A stretch of 64,000 bases of DNA from Hypomesus transpacificus (GCF_021917145.1 NC_061062.1:7881428-7945427), one strand, 5' to 3'; counted from the first letter of the stretch, positions 1 through 27,934 are shown. Program-made: numbers and translations. Notes: generated by a model from the sequence alone, not told the origin.

Positions 1-539
1 ATGAAGACTATGCTACATTTAGTTAAAATAGACTAAATCCAACTTTGGAACATTCATAGTTATTACACTATAGGTTAACAAATGGCACTAATCAATCTGA
101 ATGTAGCCTACAGAGTGATCTATTCACATTACATGTTTTTGAAGTGCCTGAACCTCAGTCTGTATAGCCCGGACATTTTGTGAGTCTAAAAAGTCCATAA
201 TCATAAAACATAAATTAATTTCACATACCTTCTCATCTATCACAAGTGTAGATGAGGGAAGGATATTATTTTAAGAGATAAAGCTAATGTATTTGAGTTA
301 GAACTGAGCTCCCAAATCCCTTCTGTCAACATGCATGTGAACAAGGCATTCCTTTGACACTCTAGAAGCACATCACCAAATTATTTGGCCACTATAATCC
401 CAAGTGTCCAGTCCACAGATCCTCGATAAAGCCTGTAGCGTCAGCAAACAAAACAAGCAGACAGCAAAGAGACTACGATTCGTACAATTGTCTCATTATT
501 AGAACAGAGCTCTACACTGTCATTAGAAATCCTATTTGT

Positions 540-1721
<1,182 letters not shown>

Positions 1722-1791
1722 GATTTTACAATAATTAGCTTTGCCGACTAGCAAGGGTTTGTTTTCGAAATTAAAACATATCCGGGTTACG

Positions 1792-1799
1792 TGACGTCA
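1792..1799. promoter_or_regulatory. Palindromic CRE in the fam241a promoter
   Basis: A perfect TGACGTCA palindrome lies 71 bp upstream of the fam241a start codon. This is the consensus CREB/ATF site and is typical of TATA-less housekeeping promoters. Its role here is inferred from position only. Confidence 0.5.
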
Positions 1800-1829
1800 C
1801 CAACAGAGTAACTTTCAAAGTCCACCCAC

Positions 1830-6407
<4,578 letters not shown>

Positions 6408-6803
6408 GGTGATGGTCATCAAACCTACAGTATGTAGTCACATATCCTATATTCTTGCACAGCAAATCAAACACTATAAATATCCATATGTATTGTAAGC
6501 ATTGACAAATGTTGTTTGGTTTTAAAGAAATTATCCATCATTATTATCTTTTATGACTTTACCATATAACAAAACACCATGAGAATGATGCTTGATGCAC
6601 TGCTATAGTGACTATAACAGTAATGCTAACCTTATGTTAATGAGAAAATGTGTGATAACTGTGTAATCATATCAAGTAATGTGTCTGAATAGCCTTTTTA
6701 TAATCATTGTTGCAAAAGATGTATCTAGTAGCAAATGTAGCTGTCCTTAGAAATCAGACTTGTGTTTTTTTGCCAAGTAAGTGTTCACAAACATATGACT
6801 TAT

Positions 6804-6809
6804 AATAAA
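6804..6809 (+). promoter_or_regulatory. AATAAA polyadenylation signal of the adh gene
   Basis: A canonical AATAAA lies about 400 bp after the adh stop codon, on the same strand. It is the first canonical hexamer I saw downstream of that gene. Confidence 0.45.
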
Positions 6810-6829
6810 CATATTGAATCTTAAAATCT

Positions 6830-8958
6830 TAAAGTGAGTGTGCGTGCTCATCCTTAAATGACACATTATAGTTTTTTGATTGATTTACTACTTTAATGTA
6901 TAACATATTGCTGTATATTCATCAACATACTATATTTAATGCCTTAAGTGTGTTTGATACATGTGTCTTGACAGGTGAGAAGGAAGGAAAAAGCAAGGTC
7001 ATTCTGCCTCCCCAATCGCCTTGAATGTGGTTAAAAAATTTAGGGAGAAACTACAAAATCTCATCTCTGTTGAAATCTATACCAACACTGCTTATCCATC
7101 CTTTTGCTTTAAACCTGAAAATATGGGCCAAGGGCTGTCGCATGTATTTTGAATGTTGCTTGACACATTCATGCAGAATGAATCAAACTCACAAATGAAT
7201 ACTGACAGAAGCAGCTTGGATGAAACACACACACACATCAAAGTGGATCACTGTGGTTGAATTTTTGCAGAAACAGTGATAGAATAGTCAGGATGCCATA
7301 GTAATACAAATTATTTATCAATACTGAAAACACTTGAGAAAGATCTTTGGATCAGAGCTGCAGAAGGACACCCTAACGTCGTTCGACAGAGTGATGCCGA
7401 TCATAAAACACACCATGTCTTTTGTAGTCTAATGGCATCTGGTCTATATAAGCAACAATCAATAAAGACATCATTTACAAACAACTCCAAAAAGGATCCC
7501 TTCCTGGAGGATGGAAATGGAGCTGTCCCTGTTTCTACCCATCCTCAGCTCACAAAATGGCCTCCTCACAGTTGTAACAACAGGTTCTTAGATTAGTGTC
7601 TCCAAGCTCACTCATCCTCCCTCCAAATTGTCCTTTACAACTAAGACCATGCCATAAAACCTTCAGGAGCATCAAGTCCTAACGGTCATTTACCCCAAAA
7701 GTAGTTGAACAGACAGCTAACTGTTCTAACATGAACAACCGGCAGTTTCTAACACTTTACAACTCTTGAACTCGACTAAATTATCCTTCCATCCTGCAAG
7801 CAACACAAGTTCTCACAGCATGTCTCTTACCAATGAAACCACATTAATTCTACACAACCTAAAATTCCATTACAATCACAGTGTGATTTTCCATGCCATT
7901 GCACAATGCAGACACAGAAACACTCATGGTCTAATTATGGAAGTGTGCTCCCTCACACAAACGCACACACATAGAATACCCAAGGGAATGTGATTGAAGG
8001 AGACCAATAAAGCACATTTAATTGTGGCCTAGAAATTAGGGTAAAGGCATACATTGTAATAATACAGCACACCAGTTAATATAAGAACATAAACAGAGAA
8101 TGGGATGTGTAAGCATAGCCATGTTCAACAATGTAATATAAACCATGTTTATCTCACATTACAACAAGCCCAAAGCAGATGTATATGTGTCGTTTGTTAG
8201 TATTCCTTCCAACTTAATTGACCTCTTTACATCAGTATTGATGCTATTCTTCACAGGATGCATGAATAAGGACAATATTCCTCGAGGAGTTCAATTTCAC
8301 TATATATGAAACTTTGTGTCCCAGATTTGTGAACATGTATGAATTAATATTAAGCTAAACTCAAATGCTATTTTTAAGATGTGAGGTTCTAAGAAATTGA
8401 CATAATTTGCCTAGCAGCAAGACCATGGAGTACAAAAAAAGTTTTATTAATACAACAATTTCTTCCTTTTTTCATGCACACATTTCCATTACGTTTAGCA
8501 CATGGTTAATAATGGTTAACCTTAGTAACAACTCTGTTACTCTCAGCTATGTTATCGTAAACCCTATTATCATTTACTTTTCCAGAGTAACAGGGTTGAC
8601 ATAAATACATGTAAATGCATCAACCCTTGTTCTTTTTATCTTATGTCAAACTATTATGTATGTTGTAACAGGGTTGACATTAAGAACAATGTAGAGGAAG
8701 GGTCTGAGCACAGGGGGTCTGAGCAGAGGGGGTCCGAGGGAAAGAGGAAGATGTAACCCTGGTCTGTAAAGCAGGGGTTTTCAACCGGGGGTCCGCGGCC
8801 TCCTGGTGGTCTGTGGCGGCATTGCAGGGGGTCCGCGACACGAGCCTATGTTGATCAGTCCACCATTGATTTATTTTATATTATAAATTTGTTTGATATA
8901 TCAACACATTTCCAGATTACTCTTGAATATCGGAGGTAATAATAGGTCTAAAATAATA
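6830..8958. other. Intergenic DNA between adh and the Tc1 element
   Basis: No gene was recognised. Two short direct copies of TAACAGGGTTGACAT lie near 8588 and 8670. At about 8772-8840 there is a CAGGGGTTTTCAACCGGGG start followed by repeated GGGTCCGCG blocks. This looks like the end of a degraded hAT-type element; its partner end was not found. Confidence 0.4.
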
Positions 8959-8960
8959 TA

Positions 8961-10621
8961 CAGTGCCCTCCAAAAGTATTGGAACAGTGAGGCGAATTCC
9001 TTTATTTTTGCTGTAGACTGAAAACATTTGGGCTTGACATCAAATAATGAACGTGAGACCAGAGATCAACGTTTCAGCTTTTATTTCCAGGTATTTACAT
9101 CAGGATCTGATGCACAACTAAGAAAATATCACATTTTGTTTGAATCCACCCATTTGTCATGTGATCAAAAGTATTGGAACAGATATACTTAAAACATATT
9201 TAAGTGAATAAGACTTAATATTTAGTTGCAAATCCTTTGCTTTCAATAACTGCAGCAAGTCTGTGACCCATTGACGTCACCAAACTTTTGCATTCTTCCT
9301 TTTTGATGCTTTCCCAGGCTTTCACTGCAGCCTCTTTCAGTTGTTGTTTGTTTTGTGGGGTTCCTCCCTTCAGTCTCCTCTTAAGCAGGTAAAATGCATG
9401 CTCTATAGGGTTTAAGTCTGGAGATTGACTTGGCCAGTCTAATACCTTCCATTTCTTGCCCCTGATGAACTCCTTTGTTGTTTTGGCAGTGTGTTTTGGG
9501 TCGTTATCTTGCTGCATGATGAAGGCTCTGCCAATCATTTTGGTTGCATTTTTCCTTAAATTGGCAGACAAAATGTTTCTGTAGACTTCCGAGTTCATTT
9601 TGCTGCTGCCATCATGTGTTACATCCTCAATGAAGATTAATGAGCCCGTCCCAGAAGAAGCCATGCAAGCCCAAGCCATGACATTACCTCCACCGTGTTT
9701 CACAGATGAGCTTGTGTGTTTGGGATCATGAGCAGTTCCTTTCTTTCTCCAAACTTTAGCCTTTCCATCACTTTGGTAAAAGTTAATCTTTGTCTCATCA
9801 GTCCATAAAACTTTGTCCCAGAATTTTTGAGGTTCATCTCTGTACTTTTTGGCAAATTCCAGCCTGGCCTTCCTATTCTTCTTGCTAATGAGTGGTTTGC
9901 ATCTTCTGGTGTAGCCCTTGTACTTTTGTTCATGAAGTCTTCTGCGAACAGTAGATAGTGATACCTTCACTCCTGCCATCTGGAGGTTGTTGCTGATCTC
10001 ACTAACAGTTGTTTTAGGGTCTTTCTTTACAGCTCTCACAATGTTTCTGTCATCAACTGCTGATGTTTTCCTTGGTCTACCTGTTCGACGTCTGTTACTT
10101 AGTACACCAGTAGTTTTCTTCTTCTTCAGGACATTCCAAATGGTTGTACTGGCTATGGCCAATGTTTCTGCAATGGCTCTGATTGATTTTCCATCTTCTC
10201 TAAGACTCACAATTGCTTGTTTTTCACCCAAAGACAGCGCTCTGGTTTTCATGTTGTTTTCACCTCTGAATACAGTCTGCATAGACAAAACCTATCTTAC
10301 CCAATCTGAACCTGAGTGTAGACATTCAGTGGTATTTATTGATTGAATAATGTATGTAATAGGACACACCTGGGCAACAAAACACACCTGTCAGTCACAT
10401 GTTCCAATACTTTTGCTCACGTGACAAATGGGTGGGTTCGAACAAAAAGGTGATATTTTCTAATTTGTGCATCAGATCCTGATGTAAATACCTGGAAATA
10501 AAAGCTGAAACGTTGATCTCTGGTTTCACATTCATCGTTTGATGTCAAGCCCAAATGTTTTCAGTCTACAGCAAAAATAAAGGAATTGGCCTCACTGTTC
10601 CAATACTTTTGGAGGGCACTG
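8961..10621 (-). mobile_element. Full-length Tc1-like transposon with IR/DR ends and a TA target duplication
   Basis: The 1661-bp element starts with CAGTGCCCTCCAAAAGTATT and ends with its reverse complement, flanked by TA on both sides (8959-8960 and 10622-10623). The inverted repeats are about 220 bp long (8961-9181 and 10400-10621). Each carries two direct copies of an AAAAGTATTGGAACA motif, one at the outer end and one at the inner end, which is the IR/DR layout of Sleeping Beauty-type Tc1 elements. By eye the arms differ at roughly a dozen to fifteen positions plus a small indel. A single transposase frame fills the centre on the minus strand. The element sits between the adh remnant and metap1. 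Confidence 0.95.
9215..10282 (-). CDS. Tc1-family DDE transposase, open full-length frame
   Basis: This uninterrupted frame of 355 codons from the first ATG (345 from a second ATG ten codons on) matches the usual Tc1 transposase length of about 340-345 aa. The N-terminal third has a paired-like helix-turn-helix (KSIRAIAETL region), a GRPRK basic hinge, and a second HTH (VKVSLSTVRRRLHEQ). The catalytic triad is in WTDETK (D162), QQDNDPKH (D259) and NPIEH (E294), which gives the DD34E spacing. The GGGNVMAWACMASSG block is the conserved Tc1 glycine-rich box. No stop or frameshift is visible, so the enzyme could be functional. It is the element's own gene and unrelated to its neighbours. Confidence 0.95.
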   Translation of the reverse strand: MQTVFRGENNMKTRALSLGEKQAIVSLREDGKSIRAIAETLAIASTTIWNVLKKKKTTGVLSNRRRTGRPRKTSAVDDRNIVRAVKKDPKTTVSEISNNLQMAGVKVSLSTVRRRLHEQKYKGYTRRCKPLISKKNRKARLEFAKKYRDEPQKFWDKVLWTDETKINFYQSDGKAKVWRKKGTAHDPKHTSSSVKHGGGNVMAWACMASSGTGSLIFIEDVTHDGSSKMNSEVYRNILSANLRKNATKMIGRAFIMQQDNDPKHTAKTTKEFIRGKKWKVLDWPSQSPDLNPIEHAFYLLKRRLKGGTPQNKQQLKEAAVKAWESIKKEECKSLVTSMGHRLAAVIESKGFATKY

Positions 10622-10623
10622 TA

Positions 10624-13062
10624 TAGGTGATGAAACGGCTTGGGGCTAGAACAACAACTACTAGTACAACTACAAACTGCAATTTAATTTAATAATAATT
10701 TAATAGTTTTCAATTCTTAAGCACTGAAAATCAACCGTTTTTGCTGTTTTTTAAATTAAAGCTACATGGAAAACCAAATGTTCGTTCTCTCCACACGCAC
10801 GCACACACACACGTAGGCACGAGCACAGGCACATCAGTGTGCCACGGATTACTTTCTAGCAAGAATAGTGGTCCCTGGGATAAAACCAGTTGAAAGCCTC
10901 TGCTGTTGGTGTTGTAAACTTCTCACAAAGGGAAGGGCTAATATGATCTCCCTCCTTGAGATTGGTCATGGGCTGGCAGCTTTGATTTTCCTTCCTTGTG
11001 ACTGTTGTAAACCATTAACTGGCTGTTTCTATCAGCATTTACATCTTTGTGCCATACAAAAGTTGGTCCCCTGGCCTTTAGAGCTGAGATGTAAATGAGA
11101 CCTAGTCTGTTGTGTTGTAATTTCTTGTCAGAAGTCTGGATTTTCTCTCCCGATCTGTAGATTGCTAATACTTTATAAAATCCAGAACTCAACTGAACAT
11201 AGTCACTTCATAGTGAAGACACGGACAGAACATGTTCTTTATGAGTCTTCTTCAGAACAGACACTGACACTCACATAACCCAGTAGAAAACACAACTTCT
11301 GCATTCATTCTAAAGTGTAATTGTAGGCCTACTGAAACTTCAGGGGTCAAATGTAAGAATCCAAAAAATGGGCACCATGTAATTTCTGTTCTGTTTATCC
11401 AAGCATTTTTTATATCCACAACAGTGCTTACTGCACTACCTACAGCAATTACAGCTGACAATATATTTCTCCATTGGAACTGCTTGGCCTTATTTGTTAC
11501 CCCACTGCTAATGACAACAAACTTCGACTCTATTTTGGTCATTTAGACCTTCATTTCACATTCAGTGAAGTTTCTAATTTTCTTTTTTCATTGCCTTTGC
11601 CATTTCACATCAGTAATCATTAATTGTTCAGAATTGATTGAAAAGTTAATGGAGAGAAGTTAACGGGGTGTGTGTGGACAACAATTGTTGTTGGTATTGC
11701 ACTTTGCGTATGAATACATTGAAGGGCCAGGGAGACGTGCACAAACTACGCTCCAAACGAACGCTGGATACGTGCGGCAGCCTTTTCAGCATGGGCATAC
11801 ACTAAGCCTACTTAGCGTGAAGTGTATTTCGGACTTACACTGAATCTACGCTTCGATACATTTGACCCCTGGAGTGCATTGGACTGCATTAAATTGCAAT
11901 TCTTTCTCCAATTGTTTTCTAAACCCTTATGTTAACTGACATGGACGTCTCTGCATTATGAACACTGATCACTGAAAACAAATGTCTCTTTAAAAAATGT
12001 ACACTAATTGGACATTGATGTCAACCACTCCAGCACAAACTGATCCACACAGAAATACAGAACAGCTGTTTATTACTCCTTTGTAGAAGAGAACAAGACA
12101 TAGAAGATAAACAGTGAAACGAGCATTGCTCACACCAGTAAACCAACAGCATATTACGTCGGGGCTGACAACACACTTGCCTAGAGCTCTCCAGGCAATC
12201 TTAATTAAGGCTTGATGAGCTACACCAGGACTACTTGATTCTCAAAATCACTGCCCTCTTACGTGTCTCTTCTCTTTTCAATGACTTTAGACTGGGCCAA
12301 CTGGTGAGTGGGTTCTGGACATTAATTACTTCACAACCAAGGAGAGATTAAAAACTCAGCATTGCTGCAGACGTCCTGAGACCTAGTCCCTTCTGTACAT
12401 CTGAAATAATTTTATAAAGATGTTTTCAGCAAGCTCAATAAACACTTATCCTACGACCCAATCCTCCCATTTCAAATCTCTAGGGGGTTACAGGGGCTAT
12501 GTTATAATTTTTTTCTACACAGGACCATAAATAGAAAGAGCCTGCATCACACACACACGCACACACAACAACGGGAGCTCAACAGGTCCTCCACTTGGCC
12601 GCATCTGGTCCAATAGGTGGCTGGGGTACCATGTTGTAGGGCTCACAGGCAAACCAGTAAAGGTGGCACTATTCAGAAGGTCAAACTGTTAGTTTGACCC
12701 TGTTCCCTTCACATTCCTCCAGTCAACACATTGACAGAAACCAAGCGTGTAAACCAGCCTGTGATGCATCATCTTATAAATATACTTTCATCTTTTTTTT
12801 TCTCATGTCCTTGAGGATACAGTTCTATTTTAACAGCTTTGATAAAACAATGCACATGGTTGAGATGTATTCAAGTACTCCCTGTTAATTTCGAGAACAA
12901 CATTACATTTGTAGAACAGTGAAAGCCTTGTATGGGTTGGCTTTCGGGCTATCGTGCCTCAGGTTAGAAGTGTGTTGCTTTTTGTGTACAAATGTGTGCA
13001 TCTGTGACACGGGGAGAGAAGAGAGCATTGTGCGACCCTGCGGTTTTGTCCGATCCATCACA
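10624..13062. other. Tc1-to-metap1 spacer and presumed metap1 3' UTR
   Basis: No coding exon was seen. A TTTATT at 12069-12074 is AATAAA on the minus strand and would give metap1 a 3' UTR of about 1 kb; this is inferred. CA-type simple repeats lie near 10793-10812 and 12549-12568. The rest is unassigned. Confidence 0.4.
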
Positions 13063-22622
<9,560 letters not shown>

Positions 22623-23031
22623 GCCTTCAGTCAAGGGGAGGGGTGGAGACGAGGAGTATGGACTCCGTTCTGAAACCACAGTCAACGAAAGCCTGGCTAA
22701 TAGGAGAGACATGGATTGAGCATGCGTCCAGTTCTCGAACGCTACTGATCTGATGATTATGGCAACGACAATGAGATGTAAAATATATTTTGCGTTATAA
22801 CTGCCTATTTGCAATCTACATTAATTCATTTAAAGTGTTGATTGGCACACAGTGACGAATTATTTTATTAGAAATATCCCTGAATGTGCTGTTTGAAGTA
22901 TCATTACTGTTGCTTAACTTGTTTGCTAACTTCATACTACAGTATCATAAACTTTTTACGTACGCAAAAAGAAGCGTCACGTTATAGGTCAGTCCAATGA
23001 ACTTCAGCGTTCCACTCGCCAGAGACATAAG
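22623..23031. promoter_or_regulatory. Shared metap1/eif4e divergent promoter
   Basis: Only 409 bp separate the two start codons, which are read outward in opposite directions. The interval must hold both 5' UTRs and both promoters. A CCAAT box on the plus strand lies at about 22994. AAGATGGCGAC at 23029-23039 matches the YY1 element that overlaps start codons of many housekeeping genes. No TATA box is obvious. Transcription start sites cannot be placed from sequence alone. Confidence 0.6.
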
Positions 23032-26000
23032 ATGGCGACCGCGGAACCGGTGAGTACCTTTTATTTAACAAATATTATTCACAAAATGAATCATAATCCG
23101 TTAATTTATAGTCAATTATCTTATTATATCATGTTAATATTGTTCGTCTAAGGACTTGCTATGGGCGGCATGTCAATTTGAACATTGTTTGTTCAGTTTT
23201 GGCCTAGAAAGTGCAAGTTCCTCTGCCACGACCTAGCTAGCTAGTGCTAGCTCTAGCTAGATAGTACAGCACTGTTTGAAACCCACGAGAACGCAAATTA
23301 GCTAGACTACAGTACTAGCTACATGCTACATTGAGCAAAATCTGGTTAAGTGTAACAGCTGTTTGATTGGTTGATCGGATATTTGCACTATAACTTAAGG
23401 TTTTTGGTGGACTAAGTCAGTTAATATCCAATAAATGTATTATCAACCACGGCACTAGCCCGTGCGATTGTCATAGTTACTTCGTGATTTTGACTTAACA
23501 ACATTTTTGTAAGTTTCTTTTACGTGGCTCCTTTTGGCTAGCAGTAGCATTAGCCACGCTGTTGCATGTGCTCACGCTATGAACTCTAAAGCTGACGTTA
23601 CGTACTGTCATTAGGCATTTTAGCCTGTTTAATGAAACGTATTACTTCGTGTCACACCAGAAATGTTAGCAGCTACTAGCCGTTAAGTTTAACCAGACAA
23701 GATTGTCCATCGAGACCATTCAGAGACACAGAGATATTCACAGGTTACCGTTTTGAGTGGTGCTTTTTAATTCCAAATGTTTGCTCCCATGAGTCTTTCC
23801 AAACGATACCACATTGAACACATAAAGATAACTCGATCTTGTCCTTTGTTGTTTCTTAAACTAGGATACCAATACAAATCCACCCCAACCTTCTGAAGAT
23901 GGACCTGAGGAGACTGGGCAGGAGGTTGTGAGCCCTGAGAGCTATATAAAACACCCTCTCCAAAACAGGTTGGACATTTTGAGCTTTTGCAAATTGTGAT
24001 ACATTTGTCATTACTGACTATTTAAATGTACCATAGTGTTGTACTTAAAAATTAATAATTCTTACCCTACACCAACAACAAAAAACTGGCTATATGTTCA
24101 ATATTATATATCAGTAATGAGAAACTAGTCTCACTAATTTCTCAAAAAAATTGATTGTGTCAAGTCTGTTTTCATGTCATACAAGCTGACAATATTTGAT
24201 GCTGTTTTCCTCCAACACAGATTTTTGCAACAAAGTTGTTACCCTGATTTCCGGGCACAGCCTATATATTTTTATTACTATTATTTATTTGCAAGTATTG
24301 ATTTAAAAATGCTCAGTTTTGATTCTCTTTTCCATCCATGACTTAATTTAAGAATGCAGGGACCCAATTTGAAGTCAGATTTTTTTCTGAACATCAGTTG
24401 TGAGCTCCACAACTCAACACACAAGACTGACTACTAACTAACCGACAGTGAGGTCATGCCGGGAAATATCAAACTGAGGCTTGAACGTGTCCGAGTTTGA
24501 TATTTCCTGGCATGACCGAACGGTCGAGGTTAGTAAGTTGTTTATTATATGGCAATTTTTAGCTCTTTTCATTTTGTAAATGAAAATAAATGGTAGGGTA
24601 ATTGTAGCTGGCTCTCAAGTCTTCTCACGGTGTGTTTCAGGTGTTGCCTAGCACCCAATTACGATTGATAGAAAGCGGACAAAAATGGCTAAAATGGCTT
24701 TAATTCCAACACAAATAACGACTCTTTTAGAAAGTAAAAAACGTCTGGCATGCGGCTGGCATGACTACCCATTAGCCAATCAGAGCGCTCGTACTGTCGT
24801 TGCCATATAATAATATGAAGTATTTCCCTACATATTTTTTTAATTTAATTAAGAGAACAATTCTTTGTATGTGCTGGCTACAACAATGCAACGCAAATCC
24901 ACATTACAATTTGTAATAAGAGAAAAAGTGGCTTGGCTGAATATTGTCCATGTTTAATTTCTAGATAACTGCACAGCTTGCATGGTTTCAGGAGTCTTGT
25001 TTGCTAGCACCTCCGAGCACACGGACAGGACACACAGCAAGAGGATTGTGATTGTGATCTGCCCATTCTTTGGGAATCAGTGCTCTAGTCAGCAAATCCC
25101 ACCCCAAAATTCTGATCTAATACTACATGGGGAAAGTAAAAACATTTATTTGCAAATAGTGCTGATGAAAACCATACCTTTCTTATATCCGTTGAGACAT
25201 ATATGATGCTGATCACGCTTGTTAACCATGTGATTTAATTAGCCTATCTGGTGTTTACATACTGCTAATTCAATTGCTGTCTTGTTGCCCCTTCCCAACA
25301 GATGGTCTCTCTGGTTCTTTAAGAATGACAAGAGCAAAACGTGGCAGGCCAACCTCCGCCTTATCTCCAAGTTTGACACAGTTGAGGATTTCTGGGCGTA
25401 AGAATTCATCGTTTTTTTCTGTTGAAGTACATTTAAAATGTTTGATCTTATTGAGTTGGCAGACCATTTCTCCAAAGAAATTTACAAAGTATTGTTGCAA
25501 ATTTAGTTGAATTTTTACCCTGCACATTCCTCAATCACATGCACACTACTTACTACAGGGCTATTTGTTTTGTTTAAATTTGTGTTTTTATATGATGGTT
25601 TGTATAAATTATCCCAAATTTCCAACAAATTGATGATTGGACGGGCTCTGCCCTGCACTCAATGCTGTAACTTAGTACTGTAATTTAGGCTACAACCAGG
25701 CTAGGCAGTGGTATTCTAAAAAACTGAGCTAGAGTCACAAAAATGGCGGAGAAAGAGCAGGCAATAAATCCAGTTCCAGATGTTAAAACTCTATTATAGA
25801 ATTACCCAATACTAACAGGCTTGCTTGAAAGTAGTGAGTACTAACATTAGCCATGTTAATGCTCATCATGATAATGTTCTTACACAATTTGTGGGAGATT
25901 TTTTTTTTGCTCTCTCAAAAGCTCTCTCACTCTCTAGACTAATCTCCCAGCAGTTCTGTAGTCAGGCAGCGCGTTCATGTGTTTTGTGGGAGTGGCTTTG

Positions 26001-27109
26001 AAGGGAGGGAGTGGGATTTTATGGTTTGAATAGTTTGGAATAGAAGCTCAAATAGCTTTGCAAAACCTGCCTACTCCAGCTTTAATTTCCCATGGAAGGT
26101 TTCTGTAAAGTTTATACCCCTTTGCAACCTTATTTGCAATTGTATTACTTGCATTCACAAAATGTTCTTGTAATTTCAGCCTTTATAATCATATTCAGTT
26201 GTCAAGCAACCTGCTGTCTGGTTGTGACTACTCATTGTTTAAGGTAGGTTCGGGACATTTGGACAAAGCCAATTAGCTGAATAATTCAATCTTCTGATTG
26301 TCTGATTATTGAAGAGTTACATTGGAAAGAAATTCCTTGCAGCTTTGTAATTTTCCCCCTGGTTTATCAGGATGGCATTGAGCCCATGTGGGAGGATGAG
26401 AGGAACAAGCGTGGAGGGCGCTGGCTGATCACACTGAACAAGCAACAGAGGAGACAGGAATTGGACCGCTTCTGGCTGGAAACGGTTAGAAAGGTTTTCA
26501 AAGCTTTTGTATATTGTTTATGGAATTCAAAAGCCATAATGTGAAATTTGTGTCTTTCTTCCTGCCCAGCTACTCTGCCTTGTAGGAGAGGCATTTGATG
26601 ATTACAGTGATGAGGTCTGTGGAGCAGTGGTCAACATCCGTACAAAAGGAGACAAACTTGCCATCTGGACGGCAGACTACGAGAACAGAGACGCTATCAC
26701 ACATATAGGGTATGTCTTCCAATGTCTATCACACATATAGGGTATGTCTTCCAATGCGATGTTGTTACATTTCTGAAGTCAGGACATCCCAAATTCAGCT
26801 CAGGGCACCAGGAAATATATATTTTTGGGGGTTATGACTTTATGACCAAGGACAAATGTGGGTCCTGAGGTTAGACCATTTGAGAACCACTGATTTTAAA
26901 TATAAGGCTGTAAGTCAATCCTAATAAGTTGTTGGTATCAGCTTTCTCATGCATTTCTTTTCTTTAAAATTACATGATATCTGTGAAACTTCAGGAGAGT
27001 GTATAAGGAACGCTTGGGAATCCCAATGAAGATGACCATTGGCTATCAATCTCATGCTGACACAGCCACAAAGAGTGGCTCCACCACCAAGAACAAGTTT
27101 GTGGTTTGA
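23032..27109 (+). CDS. eif4e: Eukaryotic translation initiation factor 4E (cap-binding protein)
   Basis: The seven coding exons are 23032-23049, 23865-23968, 25302-25397, 26180-26243, 26371-26484, 26570-26709 and 26995-27109. They total 651 nt, or 216 aa (human 217), with matching phases. eIF4E binds the mRNA m7G cap and recruits eIF4G; 4E-BPs compete for it. The cap-stacking tryptophans lie in SKTWQANL and IEPMWEDE, with the conserved Glu next to the second. The eIF4G/4E-BP contact Trp is in VEDFW, and the Mnk phosphosite context KSGSTTKNKFVV is at the C-terminus. The first exon codes only six residues, as in other vertebrates. The N-terminal tail is poorly conserved, as usual. Teleosts have several eif4e copies; which paralog this is cannot be settled by eye. 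The donor of the sixth coding exon is tandemly duplicated (see 26694-26756). Confidence 0.95.
24430..24815. repeat. Foldback repeats in the eif4e intron after coding exon 2
   Basis: Two nested or adjacent palindromes are present. Arms around GGAAATATCAAACT (about 24469) and AGTTTGATATTTCC (about 24495) pair across a short loop and extend about 45 nt with mismatches. TTATTATATGGCAA (24542-24555) is exactly inverted as TTGCCATATAATAA (24800-24813). This looks like a non-autonomous, hairpin-forming DNA transposon; no coding frame was found. Confidence 0.55.
25632..26083. repeat. Dispersed repeat copy B (eif4e intron after coding exon 3)
   Basis: It shares GATGATTGGACGGGC, TTTTGTGGGAGTGGCTTTGA and CCAGCTTTAA, in order, with 21367-21513, but carries a longer middle. 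It has no coding capacity. Confidence 0.5.
26694..26756 (+). repeat. 32-bp tandem duplication spanning an eif4e exon-intron junction
   Basis: CTATCACACATATAGG followed by GTATGTCTTCCAATG occurs twice, starting at 26694 and 26726. Each copy contains the last 16 coding bases of the sixth coding exon and its GTATGT donor. The first donor (after 26709) keeps the frame. Use of the second (after 26741) would add 32 nt and meet an in-frame TAG. Confidence 0.95.
26790..26897. repeat. Remnant end of a hAT-like element in the last eif4e intron
   Basis: The block ends in TTTGAGAACCACTG, a terminus common to degraded hAT-type elements in vertebrates. The partner end was not found. Confidence 0.3.
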
Positions 27110-27928
27110 AAAATATCTTGTGCCTATAGTTTATTTTTTTGAAAAAAGTCTCCTTTTTGTTGTGGGGGCTTGTTTACTTCACTGCAAGAACTGCGAGATA
27201 CAATCTAGAGAAGAAGAAAAAATATATATAGACCATAAACCAAAGCTTCATCTGAAATGGACCTGTACTGAAATCCAGGATAAACACTTGTGTGCAGATT
27301 CACAATTTCTCTGGAACAATATCTCAACTTGCCAATGCCCTTAATTCACATGTCGTACAGGTGAACATGCAACCGTAAAAATTTAAACAAAAAGACGTAA
27401 GAGAAAAGTATGTATTAACAGATGTTAATGTTCAACGTGCTCTTATATTGGGAAAGTAGTTGTGATTTATTTAATGGCAGGGAATTTATCCGAAATGTAA
27501 TGCAAAAACATTTGTGTGCCCTTTATACAGCATTATTATTATTATTGCTGTAATCTTTAATAATGTTAAACCATTTTAATTTATTATACAAATTTGCCTG
27601 TTTTAGTCGTTGTTCAATGCTATAGCCTTAAACAATTAGAACATGCTGTCGAGCTAATCAACTTTTTTTTCATAGAATTTTAAAATTATTATAACTTTGG
27701 TTTTGCAATTCAATATAAGCGGTTTATATTGTGGGATACTTTGCAATTGGAAATGTGTACATTCCTTGAAGGAAAGAGTTTGATATTTGACTTACAGTGA
27801 CACTGTATTCCAATGCATCCATTTATTAGTGATTGGATTTGATCTCATTTGATTTTTTGCTTACAATGGAAGAATTGTATTAAGAGTCTTTTAAAGTGTT
27901 TTGTGACTTTAGCTCTTTTTAATCTAAG

Positions 27929-27934
27929 AATAAA
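27929..27934 (+). promoter_or_regulatory. AATAAA polyadenylation signal of eif4e
   Basis: A canonical hexamer lies 820 bp after the stop codon, on the coding strand. The AT-rich stretch from 27110 to here is read as the eif4e 3' UTR, with no ORF of note. Confidence 0.5.

Noticed and set aside
9987-10346. A 119-codon plus-strand frame within the Tc1 element
   Set aside because: Antisense shadow of the transposase.
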